In this document: positions 10,795-22,196 of the stretch, one piece after another
Numbering within the stretch: position 1 is the first letter of the stretch
How the letters are laid out: every line of letters starts with the position of its first letter
Source: Saccharomyces paradoxus
Lineage: Eukaryota; Ascomycota; Saccharomycetes; Saccharomycetales; Saccharomycetaceae
Assembly (NCBI RefSeq): GCF_002079055.1
Contig: NC_047489.1
Location: forward strand, 293,686-357,685
Direction of reading: 5' to 3'
Length of the DNA: 64,000 nt
The notes under the pieces: model-generated
Database searches by the model: none
The model's input: only the letters and a program-made list of their open reading frames with translations
Told to the model about the DNA's origin: nothing
Position numbers and translations under genes: made by a program

Positions 10795-13700
10795 TCAGTG
10801 AATATCCAATGATAGCAATTTCGAAAGTTTATCCCTTGCTGTCATATCACCATTTTTCAATATTCTTTTCAGATAGCTGAATAGTTTCAGCGCATCTTCG
10901 TTGATAGCTTCCTTCTGCAATTCTTCGGAGATGCTGAACGCCCGATTTATAATGCCTTTGTCCAGACGTGCTAATTTCGCTACATTCATCCCGTAACTAT
11001 TATAAGTTAATCCCTTTTTCAATTTATATAAGAAAATCACACTCATCCAATTCTCGCCAGGTTTTTGCTCTTCCACGTAATCCATGTGGTAATTTCTTAT
11101 TAACGGAGATTTAATTTCTCCCAACATGGGAAAATGTGTGGTGAACAATATCAAGGGGCAGTCACTTAATTCAGAAAAGTACTTTATTAATGCAAAAGAT
11201 ATGGCTATACCATCGTGCGTTCCGGTACCCCTCCCCACTTCATCTAACAATAGCAAAGATCGCTTGTTGCAATTTTTCAAAATGTGTAGGATATCAAGCA
11301 TTTCCACTTTAAACGTAGAATCACCATTTATGATATCATCGTGCGCGCCAATTCGAGTTAGCACGTTTTCAAATATGCTCAACCTTATCTCTTCTGCGGG
11401 GACAAATGAGCCGATCTGTGCCATTATGGTAAGCAGCGCCACTTGCCTAATATAAGAGGATTTCCCACCCATATTCGGTCCCGTTATAATATTGATTTCG
11501 CCATCTTCTGGGGACATAATGATGTCATTTGGTACATAATGAACATCCAGTGACTCAATAATCGGATTTCTTGCATTCTTCGCGATTATCGCCTGTTGAC
11601 CATCCACAAAAGTTGGTCTAACATAGTTTACATTACACGATGTGGCTGCTAACGATAAAATACAGTCATATTGCGCCAAATTCAGTATAATTTTACGAAG
11701 TCCTGTATACTCTGCCGTAATTTTGTTCAAAAATTCTTTATACTGTAGCTCAGACTCACGAATTAATAAGTCCTTATAGTATTCTAGTTGTTGAGTCAGT
11801 TTCTGAGTTTTTGGAGTGGTAAATCTACTGACCATCTTCGTATTGTTAACTTTTATCCAATCATCGGGCAAATCCTTGATTTGCGAGTTTTTCACTTCGA
11901 TCAAGTAATCAACTTCGTCTCTAAAATTTAAATAGGGACGTTTAAGATATTTTCGTATCTCTGCCAATTCTTCTTTTAACTGTGATCTTACTGATTCACT
12001 ATCCCTTTGGATTTTTATTATCCCCTCCGAATGATCATAGTTATTTAAATTAAAAAAATCCATTACTTGCCTATCTGAATTTTTTTCCATTACCGCTGAA
12101 ACATTGATCATGGTAAGAAAATGAGGCAATTGAGTGGTAGAGAGTAGTTCGTTCAACTCACTAAACAATCTAAAGAGTAAAGAGGATTTTTTGCTTATCC
12201 TTCCATCGGATGATTTGAAATGTTCTGATAAGTAAGATTGATGCACCTTGAAGTGATCAACAAAAGAAGTTATTTGCTTTAAATAAAAATAGACTTCTTT
12301 TCTAGAAGTTGTACCATACATTATACGATTTAAGGTCCTTAATAAGTCAGGGGTATGATTTAACATTTGATTTAACGATTCAAAGAAAATGCTATTGTTG
12401 ATTTCGGATGTGATGCACTCAATGGCATCAAGCCGCTCTTCAATCTTACATATATCAATCAACGGTTTGAGAGTCCATTCTCTTAACATCCTAAACCCAA
12501 ACGATGTCCTCGTATGGTCCAATAACCAAAGCAAGGAACCTTTACCACCATCATGGGTAAAAACATCTAGACTTTGCAGGGTGTTAGGGTCCAGCAACAT
12601 ATGTACTTTTGATGCAAAGGGTGAATAAATAGAAGGAATCAGCATCACTTGCTCATTATTATATTCAGCCATATGAGAATATAACTCGGAAACTAGGCGT
12701 ATGAGAGATGGTGAGAGTTTTATTGTCTCATTCATTACGTTTATTGCCTGAACTACATCATCTTCTAAATCCTCCTCATGCTTGTGAATTAAAGGACATG
12801 AAATATCCTTGAAAAGTTTGGCTACATGCAATGGTAGATCCTCTGTGTCTATGAGTACTTCTATAGGCTGCAAATATTTGATTCGCATTCGTAGTTTCTC
12901 ATCAGCAAGATTAGGCTCTTCAAATTCATCATACACGACTTCTCCGTTATTTAAATTGACAGAAATCAAAGAATATTTAGCCACCCTTTCCTTATGCACG
13001 CTACGGGAAAGAGCCCATATACTGTTTGTATCACCAAGAATACGTTTCCCCTTAAGAACAAAAGTAGAGTTTACACCAAATGTAGCCTTGGTAAAAACAT
13101 TTGAAATCTTCCTCTCAAAAACACTTGATTTATTGGCACCTGGGTCATGCTTCTTAATAGCGCTTGTTTCTGCTTGCTCAACCACGGCTACCTTCAAATT
13201 ATGATGCACAAGTCTCTCTAAGTGAACGTTTAATCTAACATCTGGGAAGGAACAATACGCAAACTGCCTATGATTGCAATCTTGAGGATTAGACTCATCG
13301 ATGGTCAATTTTCCAGGCACCAGCTTGATATGAAGTATTCTACTAACCCTTACTGCATCCTCTGCAAAGCATTTATACTTATAACCCACTCTAACAACGA
13401 GTACTTTATCTGTATGATGCATTTTCAAGTCCTTCACCTGTTTGTCCAAGGGTGTAAGTTTCGTTATGGTGGGTTTTTTGGCTTTTTTTTTCTCAGCCTC
13501 TTCCACATTCTCCTCCTCTTTATCAGACTTAATATCCTCATCAACTCGTCTTTTCATGATCCTGTCCAATTTCTTAGCAAAACCAATGTTACTAGATGTT
13601 GCCGAAGTACTATTTGCCTTTTCAGAATATTTCGAACTCTTGAAAAGAACGCCATCGTTGAGTGATATGCCATCACTAATTACTGTTGGGCCCACAATTG

Positions 13701-13848
13701 GAGGGGGATTGTCCTCTTCGTCAGTGTCAAGGCAGATGGACTCACTACCAGCGTCATTTCCAACCGCAACTTCATGTTCTTGCTTTTGCGTCAACCCTGA
13801 TTTGATGGCTTTCTTGAAAAACCTGCTTATTGTAGGTTGTCCCTCCAT
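10795..13848 (-). CDS. MSH3: DNA mismatch repair protein Msh3
   Basis: Starting at ATG 13848-13846 ([11 protein letters not shown]) the protein has 1017 residues, as in the current S. cerevisiae model of 1018. The frame stays open to ATG 13935, which would add 29 residues; the shorter start is preferred because QPTISRFF is a PCNA-binding PIP-box motif that sits at the extreme N terminus in the family. The acidic, low-complexity residues 40-130 differ most from S. cerevisiae. MutS domain I is near 145-270. The ATPase shows Walker [10 protein letters not shown] near residue 789 and Walker [17 protein letters not shown] near 863, followed by the TTHF histidine switch. Msh3 pairs with Msh2 as MutSbeta to recognise insertion/deletion loops. 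It is transcribed divergently from CDC39 across about 300 bp that contain CACGTG at 13967-13972. Confidence 0.96.
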   Translation of the reverse strand: MEGQPTISRFFKKAIKSGLTQKQEHEVAVGNDAGSESICLDTDEEDNPPPIVGPTVISDGISLNDGVLFKSSKYSEKANSTSATSSNIGFAKKLDRIMKRRVDEDIKSDKEEENVEEAEKKKAKKPTITKLTPLDKQVKDLKMHHTDKVLVVRVGYKYKCFAEDAVRVSRILHIKLVPGKLTIDESNPQDCNHRQFAYCSFPDVRLNVHLERLVHHNLKVAVVEQAETSAIKKHDPGANKSSVFERKISNVFTKATFGVNSTFVLKGKRILGDTNSIWALSRSVHKERVAKYSLISVNLNNGEVVYDEFEEPNLADEKLRMRIKYLQPIEVLIDTEDLPLHVAKLFKDISCPLIHKHEEDLEDDVVQAINVMNETIKLSPSLIRLVSELYSHMAEYNNEQVMLIPSIYSPFASKVHMLLDPNTLQSLDVFTHDGGKGSLLWLLDHTRTSFGFRMLREWTLKPLIDICKIEERLDAIECITSEINNSIFFESLNQMLNHTPDLLRTLNRIMYGTTSRKEVYFYLKQITSFVDHFKVHQSYLSEHFKSSDGRISKKSSLLFRLFSELNELLSTTQLPHFLTMINVSAVMEKNSDRQVMDFFNLNNYDHSEGIIKIQRDSESVRSQLKEELAEIRKYLKRPYLNFRDEVDYLIEVKNSQIKDLPDDWIKVNNTKMVSRFTTPKTQKLTQQLEYYKDLLIRESELQYKEFLNKITAEYTGLRKIILNLAQYDCILSLAATSCNVNYVRPTFVDGQQAIIAKNARNPIIESLDVHYVPNDIIMSPEDGEINIITGPNMGGKSSYIRQVALLTIMAQIGSFVPAEEIRLSIFENVLTRIGAHDDIINGDSTFKVEMLDILHILKNCNKRSLLLLDEVGRGTGTHDGIAISFALIKYFSELSDCPLILFTTHFPMLGEIKSPLIRNYHMDYVEEQKPGENWMSVIFLYKLKKGLTYNSYGMNVAKLARLDKGIINRAFSISEELQKEAINEDALKLFSYLKRILKNGDMTARDKLSKLLSLDIH

Positions 13849-14146
13849 TGATGTTAATGGACTCGACAAATCGATCTTTATTCGAACTACTACTGGCTTC
13901 CAAGAGCACCAGTTTAGATTCATTATATCTACCATTATTGTTCCAGATTATTTATCACTGAAAATTCACGTGATCGCAATACGCCGTCAGGAACGATAAG
14001 TACACGAAAATTTTTCTTTTTTTCGGTGGCAACCAAAGTCAAACCATCGAATTCGAATAAGATAAACAGGGGCAAAGATAAGTTGGATACACACCGTTGG
14101 CAAGAGACAAGCAATTGAGAAACGTCATTCAGGGACAATTGATTAC

Positions 14147-17100
14147 ATGCTATCGGCCACTTACAGTGATTTGAACACAGCATCTAATATTGAAACGTCA
14201 AAGGGAAAACAGGCCGCTCAAATCCTCATTGCACAAATTAGTTTATTATTCACGACTCTTAACAACAACAATTTCGAATCCGTGGAAAGGGAAATTAAAC
14301 ATATTTTAGACAGATCGTCCGTAGATATTTACATAAGAGTTTGGGAGCGTTTATTAACCTTAAGTTCTCGGGACATTTTACAAGCGGGAAAATTTTTACT
14401 TCAAGAGAATTTACTGCACAGATTACTATTGGAATTTGCCAAGGATTTACCAAAGAAAAGTACAGACCTTATTGAGCTTTTAAAAAAACGAACCTTCGAT
14501 AACCAGGGGTTTCAAAAACAAACAGGAATTACATTATCACTTTTCATTGATCTATTTGATAAATCTGCAAACAAGGATATTATAGAATCACTTGACCGCT
14601 CCTCTCAGATTAACGATTTCAAGACAATCAAGATGAATCATACAAATTATTTAAGGAACTTTTTCCTTCAAACTACACCAGAAACACTAGAGCCCAATTT
14701 ACGCGACTTATTGCATTCATTGGAAGGTGAAAGTCTAAATGACTTGCTGGCTCTTTTACTATCAGAAATACTTTCACCTGGGTCTCAGAATTTACAAAAT
14801 GACCCCACACGGAGTTGGTTAACACCTTCGACGATTTTAGACGCAACTAACTGTGGTGACGTTATAGCAAGGTCAATAAACTCTGTGCAACCCAACCAGA
14901 TAAATTGGAACCGTGTGTTTAATTTAATGTCAACAAAGTACTTTCTAAGTGCACCATTAAAGCCTACCACAGCATCTTTGAGTTGCTTGTTTGCTGCATT
15001 ACACGATGGCCCAGTTATTGATGAATTTTTCAGCTGCGACTGGAAAGTTATTTTCAAACTAGATCTGGCCATTCAACTTCATAAGTGGTCGGTACAGAAC
15101 GGCTGCTTTGATTTACTGAGTGCAGAAGGTACTAGGAAAGTCTCTGAATCCATCCCGAACACAAAGCGATCTTTACTCTACTTATTATCTATTGCATCAC
15201 TGAATTTAGAATTGTTCCTACAAAGGGAGGAATTGTCTGATAGTCCTATGCTAGCTTATTTTCAAGAGTGCTTTTTTGAAGATTTCAACTACGCCCCTGA
15301 GTATCTTGTTTTGGCATTAATCAAAGAAATGAAGCGGTTCATTTTATTGATAGAAAACAGGACAATCATAGATGAGATACTGATTACTTTACTAATTCAA
15401 GTTTATAATAAATCACCATCATCGTTCAAGGACGTTATATCTACAATAACTGATGATTCCAGGATCGTAGACGCAGCCAAAATCATAATCAATTCTGATG
15501 AAGCACCTATTGCAAACTTTTTAAAGTCGTTGTTAGATACTGGGAGGTTAGATTCAGTCATTAATAAACTTCCCTTCAATGAAGCTTTTAGAATTTTGCC
15601 ATGCGCAAGACAGATTGGTTGGGAAGGGTTCGATACTTTTTTAAAGACAAAAGTTTCACCATCTAATGTCGATGTAGTGCTGGAATCACTAGAAGCTCAA
15701 ACGAAAATGACTGATGCAAACACTCCATTTAGGCCATTAAAAACATTTGACTTATTTGCTTTTCATTCATTAATTGGAGTATTGAACAAATGCCCACTGG
15801 ATGTTCTCCAATTACGGAGGTTTGAATCCATAGAGTTTTCTTTATTAATTGCCTTTCCTAGACTGATAAATTTTGGTTTTGGACACGATGAAGCTATTTT
15901 AGCCAATGGTGACATTACAGCAATTAATAACGATATCGAAAAGGAGATGCAGAACTATCTACAGAAAATGTATAGTGGTGAATTAGCCATCAAAGATGTC
16001 ATCGAACTTCTAAGAAGGTTAAGGGATAGCGACTTGCCTAGAGACCAGGAAGTCTTTACATGTATTACTCACGCTGTTATTGCAGAATCGACATTCTTCC
16101 AAGATTACCCATTAGATGCATTAGCTACAACATCTGTTCTTTTTGGATCCATGATTCTTTTCCAACTGTTACGTGGATTTGTATTAGACGTCGCATTTAG
16201 GATAATCATGAGGTTTGCCAAGGAGCCTCCAGAATCCAAGATGTTTAAGTTTGCTGTTCAAGCTATTTATGCATTTAGAATACGTTTGGCCGAATATCCA
16301 CAGTATTGTAAGGATCTGTTGAGAGAAGTTCCGGCTTTAAAGTCTCAAGCTCAAGTTTACCAATCCATCGTTGAGGCTGCCACATTAGTAAATGCCCCAA
16401 AGGAAAGGCCAAGACCTGCCCAGGAAATGATCCCACTAAAATTTTTTGTCGTGGATGAAGTCTCATGTCAGATCAATCAAGAAGGTGCTCCTAAAGATGT
16501 CGTAGAAAAAGTTCTTTTTGTTCTCAATAATGTTACGCTAGCTAATTTGAGTAATAAGGTCGATGAATTGAAGAAAAATTTATCACCAAATTTTTTTTCT
16601 TGGTTTTCCACATATTTAGTTACTCAAAGGGCCAAAACAGAACCTAACTATCATGAACTTTATAGTAAGGTTATAGTTGCTATAGGATCGGGATTACTGC
16701 ACCAATTCATGGTCAACGTTACTTTGAGACAATTATTTGTTCTATTATCCACAAAGGACGAGCAAGCTATCGATAAGAAGCACCTAAAAAACTTGGCCTC
16801 ATGGTTAGGCTGTATCACTTTAGCTTTAAACAAACCAATCAAACACAAGAACATCGCCTTCAGGGAAATGTTACTTGAAGCCTATAAGGAAAAAAGACTG
16901 GAAATAGTTGTCCCGTTCGTAACAAAGATTTTACAAGGGGCTTCTGAATCAAAAATTTTTAAACCACCGAATCCATGGACTGTTGGTATATTGAAGCTGT
17001 TGATTGAGTTAAACGAAAAAGCAAACTGGAAATTAAGTTTGACCTTCGAAGTTGAGGTCTTATTAAAGTCTTTCAATTTGACCACCAAATCCCTTAAGCC

Positions 17101-20100
17101 CTCAAATTTCATTAATACTCCTGAAGTTATAGAAACTTTATCAGGAGCTTTGGGTTCAATCACTTTGGAGCAACAACAAACGGAACAGCAAAGGCAAATT
17201 ATGCTAATGCAACAGCACCAACAGCAGATGCTAATATACCAACAGAGACAGCAACAACAACAAAGGCAACAACAACAACAACAACAGCATCATATGAGTG
17301 CGAATACAATCACAGATCAACAAACGAACTTTGGTGGCGAGGGATCAATTTCACATGATAATCCATTCAACAACTTACTTGGTTCTACTATTTTTGTAAC
17401 CCATCCTGACTTGAAGAGGGTCTTTCAAATGGCTTTAGCCAAATCAGTGCGTGAAATTCTGTTAGAAGTGGTTGAAAAGTCATCAGGAATTGCTGTTGTT
17501 ACGACAACAAAAATAATACTCAAAGACTTTGCCACTGAAGTTGATGAATCTAAATTAAAAACCGCTGCAATCATTATGGTAAGGCATTTGGCACAAAGTT
17601 TAGCTCGAGCTACCTCGATCGAACCATTGAAAGAAGGCATACGTTCTACTATGGAATCACTAGCACCAAACTTAATGTCCCTTTCTTCTTCTCCAGCAGA
17701 GGAACTTGACACGGCAATAAATGAGAATGTCGGTATTGCTTTAGTTTTAATTGAAAAAGCATCTATGGATAAGTCCACTCAAGATTTGGCAGACCAATTG
17801 ATGCAGGCGATTGCTATTCGTCGTTACCACAAGGAAAGAAGGGCTGATCAACCATTTGTTACTCAAAATACCAACCCGTATTCACTATCCTTACCAGAAC
17901 CTCTTGGATTAAAAAATACTGGTGTTACTCCTCAACAATTTAGAGTATATGAAGAATTTGGTAAGAATATTCCAAACTTGGATGTCATTCCATTCGCAGG
18001 ATTGCCCGCTCATGCTCCACCGTTAACTCCAAACATGGGTCTATCTCAACCACAGCAGCAACAAGCACAAATGCCTACTCAGCTCTTAACCTCCGAACAA
18101 ATAAGAGCTCAACAACAGCAACAACAGCAATTACAGAAGAACCGTCTGAATCAACCATCCCACTCGTCCCAACCCCCGGTTGTAAATGTGCCGAATCCTC
18201 AAGGTGGAATTGCTGCGGTTCAATCAGATTTGGAACAGAACCAACGTGTTCTTGTGCATCTCATGGACATTTTGGTCTCTCAAATTAAGGAAAATGCTGC
18301 GAAGAATAACTTAGCTGAATTAGGTGATCAAAATCAAATCAAAACCATCATTTTTCAAATTTTGACGTTTATTGCAAAGAGCGCACAAAAGGATCAGTTA
18401 GCATTAAAGGTCTCACAAGCTGTTGTTAATAGCCTTTTTGCTACTAGCGAGAGTCCTCTTTGCAGAGAAGTTTTGTCCTTACTTTTGGAAAAGTTATGTT
18501 CTTTATCTCTCGTTGCTAGAAAAGACGTTGTTTGGTGGTTGGTTTATGCCTTGGATAGTAGAAAATTTAATGTTCCCGTTATCAGATCCCTACTGGAAGT
18601 TAATTTAATTGATGCTACAGAATTAGATAACGTTCTAGTTACTGCAATGAAGAATAAAATGGAGAACTCCACCGAATTTGCGATGAAATTAATCCAGAAT
18701 GCTGTGTTGTCTGATGATCCAATTTTAATGAGGATGGACTTCATTAAAACCTTGGAACACTTAGCTTCTTTAGAAGATGAAAACGTGAAGAAATTTATCA
18801 AAGAATTCGAGGATACTAAGATAATGCCAGTGAGAAAAGGTACCAAAACTACAAGAACAGAGAAATTTTACTTGGTGTTTACAGAATGGGTAAAATTACT
18901 TCAAAGAGTTGAAAATAACGACATAATCACAGCTGTTTTTATCAAACAATTAGTCGAGAAGGGCGTAATCAGTGATACCGATAATTTAATTACATTTGTC
19001 AAAAGTTCTCTTGAGTTGTCAGTTTCTTCATTCAAAGAAAGTGATCCGACTGATGAAGTTTTCATCGCTATTGATGCTCTAGGATCGTTAATTGTAAAAC
19101 TGTTGATTTTGCAGGATTTCAAAGATGATACAAGAAGAGATTACATTAACGCAATATTTTCTGTGATCGTTTTAGTGTTCGCTAAGGATCATAGCCAAGA
19201 GGGTACCACATTTAATGAAAGACCATATTTCAGATTATTTTCTAACATCTTATATGAGTGGGCTACCATTAGGACACACAATTTTGTTAGGATATCTGAT
19301 TCCAAAACCAGACAAGAGCTAATTGAATTTGATTCTGTATTTTACAACACTTTCTCAGGATATTTGCACGCTTTGCAACCATTTGCCTTCCCTGGATTCT
19401 CATTTGCATGGGTGACATTATTATCACACAGGATGTTATTACCAATTATGTTAAGATTACCCAACAAAATAGGTTGGGAAAAGTTGATGCTTTTGATAAT
19501 TGATTTGTTTAAGTTTTTGGACCAGTACACGAGTAAACATGCCGTCTCTGATGCTGTTTCCGTTGTTTATAAGGGAACACTGCGTGTTATTTTAGGTATT
19601 TCGAATGATGTACCATCCTTTTTAATTGAAAATCACTATGAATTAATGAACAATTTACCTCCGACATACTTTCAACTAAAAAATGTCATTCTATCTGCTA
19701 TTCCTAAACATATGACCGTTCCCAACCCGTACGATGTGACTCTTAATATGGAGAATATTCCTTCATGTAAGGAACTACCCGAAGTGTTCATTGATCCAGT
19801 AATTGATTTACACTCATTAAAGAAACCAGTTGACAACTACCTACGTATCCCTTCCAATTCATTATTAAGGACCATTCTAAACTCCATCTATAAGGATACG
19901 TATGACATAAAAAAGGGCGTTGGCTACGACTTTTTATCTATCGATAGTAAACTGGTCCGTGCTATCGTATTACATGTGGGTATTGAAGCAGGAATAGAAT
20001 ATAAGAGAACGTCTTCAAATGCGGTATTCAATACGAAGTCTTCCTACTATACTCTACTGTTTAACCTGATCCAAAATGGTAACATTGAAATGAAATATCA

Positions 20101-20479
20101 AATCATATTAGCTATTGTAGAACAATTGAGATATCCAAATATTCACACCTATTGGTTCAGCTTTGTATTAATGAATATGTTCAAAAGTGATGAATGGAAT
20201 GATCAAAAGCTTGAGGTTCAAGAAATCATCCTGAGAAACTTTTTAAAAAGAATTATCGTTAATAAACCACACACCTGGGGTGTATCTGTTTTCTTTACTC
20301 AATTGATAAACAGTAGTGACATCCACCTTCTAGATCTGCCCTTTGTACAAAGTGTTCCAGAAATTAAACTAATTTTACAACAATTAGTGAAATATTCCAA
20401 AAAATACACCAACTGTGAACAAGATGACAAATCCTCTACCGTTGATAGAAGGCAAACCCCCCTACAATCCAACGCATAA
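14147..20479 (+). CDS. CDC39: Cdc39/Not1, scaffold of the CCR4-NOT complex
   Basis: The protein has 2110 residues (S. cerevisiae about 2108). N-terminal HEAT-like helices occupy roughly 1-700. The MIF4G region that binds Caf1/Ccr4 lies at about 750-1000. A glutamine-rich linker encoded by CAA/CAG runs (about residues 1008-1050) follows, then the conserved helical bundle that binds Caf40 (about 1080-1240). A second Gln-rich linker lies near 1300-1330, and the C-terminal Not1 domain that binds Not2/Not5 at about 1720-2080. The domain order is from family knowledge; the Gln runs are read directly. Not1 is essential and holds together deadenylation, decapping recruitment and translational repression. 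The glutamine runs differ in length and interruption from S. cerevisiae, as expected for such repeats. Confidence 0.97.
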   Translation: MLSATYSDLNTASNIETSKGKQAAQILIAQISLLFTTLNNNNFESVEREIKHILDRSSVDIYIRVWERLLTLSSRDILQAGKFLLQENLLHRLLLEFAKDLPKKSTDLIELLKKRTFDNQGFQKQTGITLSLFIDLFDKSANKDIIESLDRSSQINDFKTIKMNHTNYLRNFFLQTTPETLEPNLRDLLHSLEGESLNDLLALLLSEILSPGSQNLQNDPTRSWLTPSTILDATNCGDVIARSINSVQPNQINWNRVFNLMSTKYFLSAPLKPTTASLSCLFAALHDGPVIDEFFSCDWKVIFKLDLAIQLHKWSVQNGCFDLLSAEGTRKVSESIPNTKRSLLYLLSIASLNLELFLQREELSDSPMLAYFQECFFEDFNYAPEYLVLALIKEMKRFILLIENRTIIDEILITLLIQVYNKSPSSFKDVISTITDDSRIVDAAKIIINSDEAPIANFLKSLLDTGRLDSVINKLPFNEAFRILPCARQIGWEGFDTFLKTKVSPSNVDVVLESLEAQTKMTDANTPFRPLKTFDLFAFHSLIGVLNKCPLDVLQLRRFESIEFSLLIAFPRLINFGFGHDEAILANGDITAINNDIEKEMQNYLQKMYSGELAIKDVIELLRRLRDSDLPRDQEVFTCITHAVIAESTFFQDYPLDALATTSVLFGSMILFQLLRGFVLDVAFRIIMRFAKEPPESKMFKFAVQAIYAFRIRLAEYPQYCKDLLREVPALKSQAQVYQSIVEAATLVNAPKERPRPAQEMIPLKFFVVDEVSCQINQEGAPKDVVEKVLFVLNNVTLANLSNKVDELKKNLSPNFFSWFSTYLVTQRAKTEPNYHELYSKVIVAIGSGLLHQFMVNVTLRQLFVLLSTKDEQAIDKKHLKNLASWLGCITLALNKPIKHKNIAFREMLLEAYKEKRLEIVVPFVTKILQGASESKIFKPPNPWTVGILKLLIELNEKANWKLSLTFEVEVLLKSFNLTTKSLKPSNFINTPEVIETLSGALGSITLEQQQTEQQRQIMLMQQHQQQMLIYQQRQQQQQRQQQQQQQHHMSANTITDQQTNFGGEGSISHDNPFNNLLGSTIFVTHPDLKRVFQMALAKSVREILLEVVEKSSGIAVVTTTKIILKDFATEVDESKLKTAAIIMVRHLAQSLARATSIEPLKEGIRSTMESLAPNLMSLSSSPAEELDTAINENVGIALVLIEKASMDKSTQDLADQLMQAIAIRRYHKERRADQPFVTQNTNPYSLSLPEPLGLKNTGVTPQQFRVYEEFGKNIPNLDVIPFAGLPAHAPPLTPNMGLSQPQQQQAQMPTQLLTSEQIRAQQQQQQQLQKNRLNQPSHSSQPPVVNVPNPQGGIAAVQSDLEQNQRVLVHLMDILVSQIKENAAKNNLAELGDQNQIKTIIFQILTFIAKSAQKDQLALKVSQAVVNSLFATSESPLCREVLSLLLEKLCSLSLVARKDVVWWLVYALDSRKFNVPVIRSLLEVNLIDATELDNVLVTAMKNKMENSTEFAMKLIQNAVLSDDPILMRMDFIKTLEHLASLEDENVKKFIKEFEDTKIMPVRKGTKTTRTEKFYLVFTEWVKLLQRVENNDIITAVFIKQLVEKGVISDTDNLITFVKSSLELSVSSFKESDPTDEVFIAIDALGSLIVKLLILQDFKDDTRRDYINAIFSVIVLVFAKDHSQEGTTFNERPYFRLFSNILYEWATIRTHNFVRISDSKTRQELIEFDSVFYNTFSGYLHALQPFAFPGFSFAWVTLLSHRMLLPIMLRLPNKIGWEKLMLLIIDLFKFLDQYTSKHAVSDAVSVVYKGTLRVILGISNDVPSFLIENHYELMNNLPPTYFQLKNVILSAIPKHMTVPNPYDVTLNMENIPSCKELPEVFIDPVIDLHSLKKPVDNYLRIPSNSLLRTILNSIYKDTYDIKKGVGYDFLSIDSKLVRAIVLHVGIEAGIEYKRTSSNAVFNTKSSYYTLLFNLIQNGNIEMKYQIILAIVEQLRYPNIHTYWFSFVLMNMFKSDEWNDQKLEVQEIILRNFLKRIIVNKPHTWGVSVFFTQLINSSDIHLLDLPFVQSVPEIKLILQQLVKYSKKYTNCEQDDKSSTVDRRQTPLQSNA

Positions 20480-20794
20480 AAAATAACTGCATTTATTTAC
20501 ATACGAAAATTATTATTTCAGAATAAAATAATACTTGTATAATACTATATTTTAGAGAATACTATTTCGAATAAAAACAGAAGCATTTCCATTTACTTTT
20601 CTTACTGTTAGGTCGCTTTTGCTGTTAAACTTCTTAAATTACGTGTTACCCGTATTATTGTCATGGAGAACAATAATAATATGCATCGAGAGTTATATCC
20701 AGGAAGAGCTGAACTTATCTTCTGGATTTAATGCACTGCAAACAAAGGATACTTGTGTAATCAAATACCTGAAGTTCTAAAGAACAGCTTGTAT
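20480..20794. other. CDC39-CDC50 intergenic region
   Basis: A short AT-rich spacer that must hold the CDC39 3' end and the CDC50 promoter. The CDC50 frame is open from about 20753 without an ATG, so that part is not coding. Nothing else stands out. Confidence 0.6.
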
Positions 20795-21967
20795 ATGGTT
20801 TCATTATTCAGAAGAGGTAAGGCTCCACTCACGAAAGAAGGGCCCACGTCTAAGAAGCCTCCAAACACAGCGTTTAGACAACAAAGGCTTAAGGCATGGC
20901 AACCAATACTGTCACCTCAAAGCGTGCTTCCATTATTAATATTTGTTGCATGTATCTTTACTCCTATTGGCATTGGACTCATTGTGGGCGCTACTAAGGT
21001 ACAAGATCTAACAATTGATTACAGTCATTGTGATACAAAAGCCTCCACAACTGCTTTTGCAGATATACCAAAGAAGTATATTAAATATCACTTCAAAAGT
21101 AAAGTTGAAAATAAACCACAATGGAAGCTAACCAAAGACGAAAGTGGTGAACAATCATGCGAGCTCCAGTTCGAAATCCCAAACGATATTAATAAATCCG
21201 TTTTTATATATTATAAATTGACCAATTTCTATCAGAATCATCGTAGGTATGTCCAATCGTTTGACACAAAGCAAATATTAGGGGAATCTATCAAGTTAGA
21301 TGACTTGGATACAAGTTGTAGTCCCATAAGAAGTAGAGACGACAAAATAATATATCCTTGTGGGTTGATCGCCAATTCTATGTTCAATGACACATTTTCT
21401 CAAGTTTTGAGTGGTATTGACGGCACAGGTGACTATAATTTAACTAACAAGCATATATCGTGGAGCATAGATCGTCACAGATTTAAAGCTACCAAGTATA
21501 ATGTTAGCGATATTGTCCCACCACCAAACTGGATGAAGAAGTATCCCGATGGATATACTGATGAAAATCTTCCAGATATCCATACTTGGGAAGAGTTTCA
21601 GGTATGGATGAGGACTGCAGCCTTTCCCAAGTTTTACAAGCTAGCGTTGAAAAATGAATCTGCTCCTTTGCCGAAGGGTAAATATCAAATGAATATTGAG
21701 TTGAATTATCCCATTTCACTCTTTGGTGGCACAAAATCATTTGTATTAACTACAAATGGAGCTATTGGTGGTAGAAATATGTCACTTGGTGTATTATACC
21801 TCATCGTCGCGGGACTTTGCGCTTTATTCGGCATCGTATTTTTGGTTAAATTAATTTTTCAACCAAGAGCGATGGGTGATCATACTTATTTGAACTTTCA
21901 TGATGATGAAAATGAGGATTATGAGAACATACACGCAGAAAATACAACATTGAGAGAGATTTTATAA
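20795..21967 (+). CDS. CDC50: Cdc50, subunit of the Drs2 phospholipid flippase
   Basis: The first ATG in frame is at 20795 and gives 390 residues beginning [11 protein letters not shown], as in S. cerevisiae (391). Two membrane segments frame the protein: residues about 45-70 ([21 protein letters not shown]) and about 330-355 ([20 protein letters not shown]). The luminal domain between them has paired cysteines and several N-glycosylation sequons (NKS, NDT, NLT, NES). The C-terminal tail is acidic. Cdc50 is the beta subunit needed for exit from the ER, localisation and activity of the P4-ATPase Drs2 in late Golgi and endosomes; Lem3 and Crf1 are its paralogues. No abnormality was seen. Confidence 0.96.
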   Translation: MVSLFRRGKAPLTKEGPTSKKPPNTAFRQQRLKAWQPILSPQSVLPLLIFVACIFTPIGIGLIVGATKVQDLTIDYSHCDTKASTTAFADIPKKYIKYHFKSKVENKPQWKLTKDESGEQSCELQFEIPNDINKSVFIYYKLTNFYQNHRRYVQSFDTKQILGESIKLDDLDTSCSPIRSRDDKIIYPCGLIANSMFNDTFSQVLSGIDGTGDYNLTNKHISWSIDRHRFKATKYNVSDIVPPPNWMKKYPDGYTDENLPDIHTWEEFQVWMRTAAFPKFYKLALKNESAPLPKGKYQMNIELNYPISLFGGTKSFVLTTNGAIGGRNMSLGVLYLIVAGLCALFGIVFLVKLIFQPRAMGDHTYLNFHDDENEDYENIHAENTTLREIL

Positions 21968-22196
21968 AGGGGAAAAATAAATTTTACTGCTTACATGCAT
22001 TTGTTTATAAGTAAACAGATTTTGTTGACTTTCTCAAACGTAAACAAAAGACAAAATGAAACGTGCCTTCTCCTCTTGGCGAATAATGCGATAAATAACT
22101 CACAGGGTTTGCTATTCCCAATTAGATGATGATAGTGATAAAAAAGGGAAAAAAATTTATCATAAAGTCATCTATACATATATGTAAAAATGTAAA

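Noticed and set aside
13849-13935. N-terminal extension of Msh3 by 29 residues
   Set aside because: The frame is open with an ATG, but the PIP-box start at 13848 agrees with the accepted S. cerevisiae model; kept only as a note.
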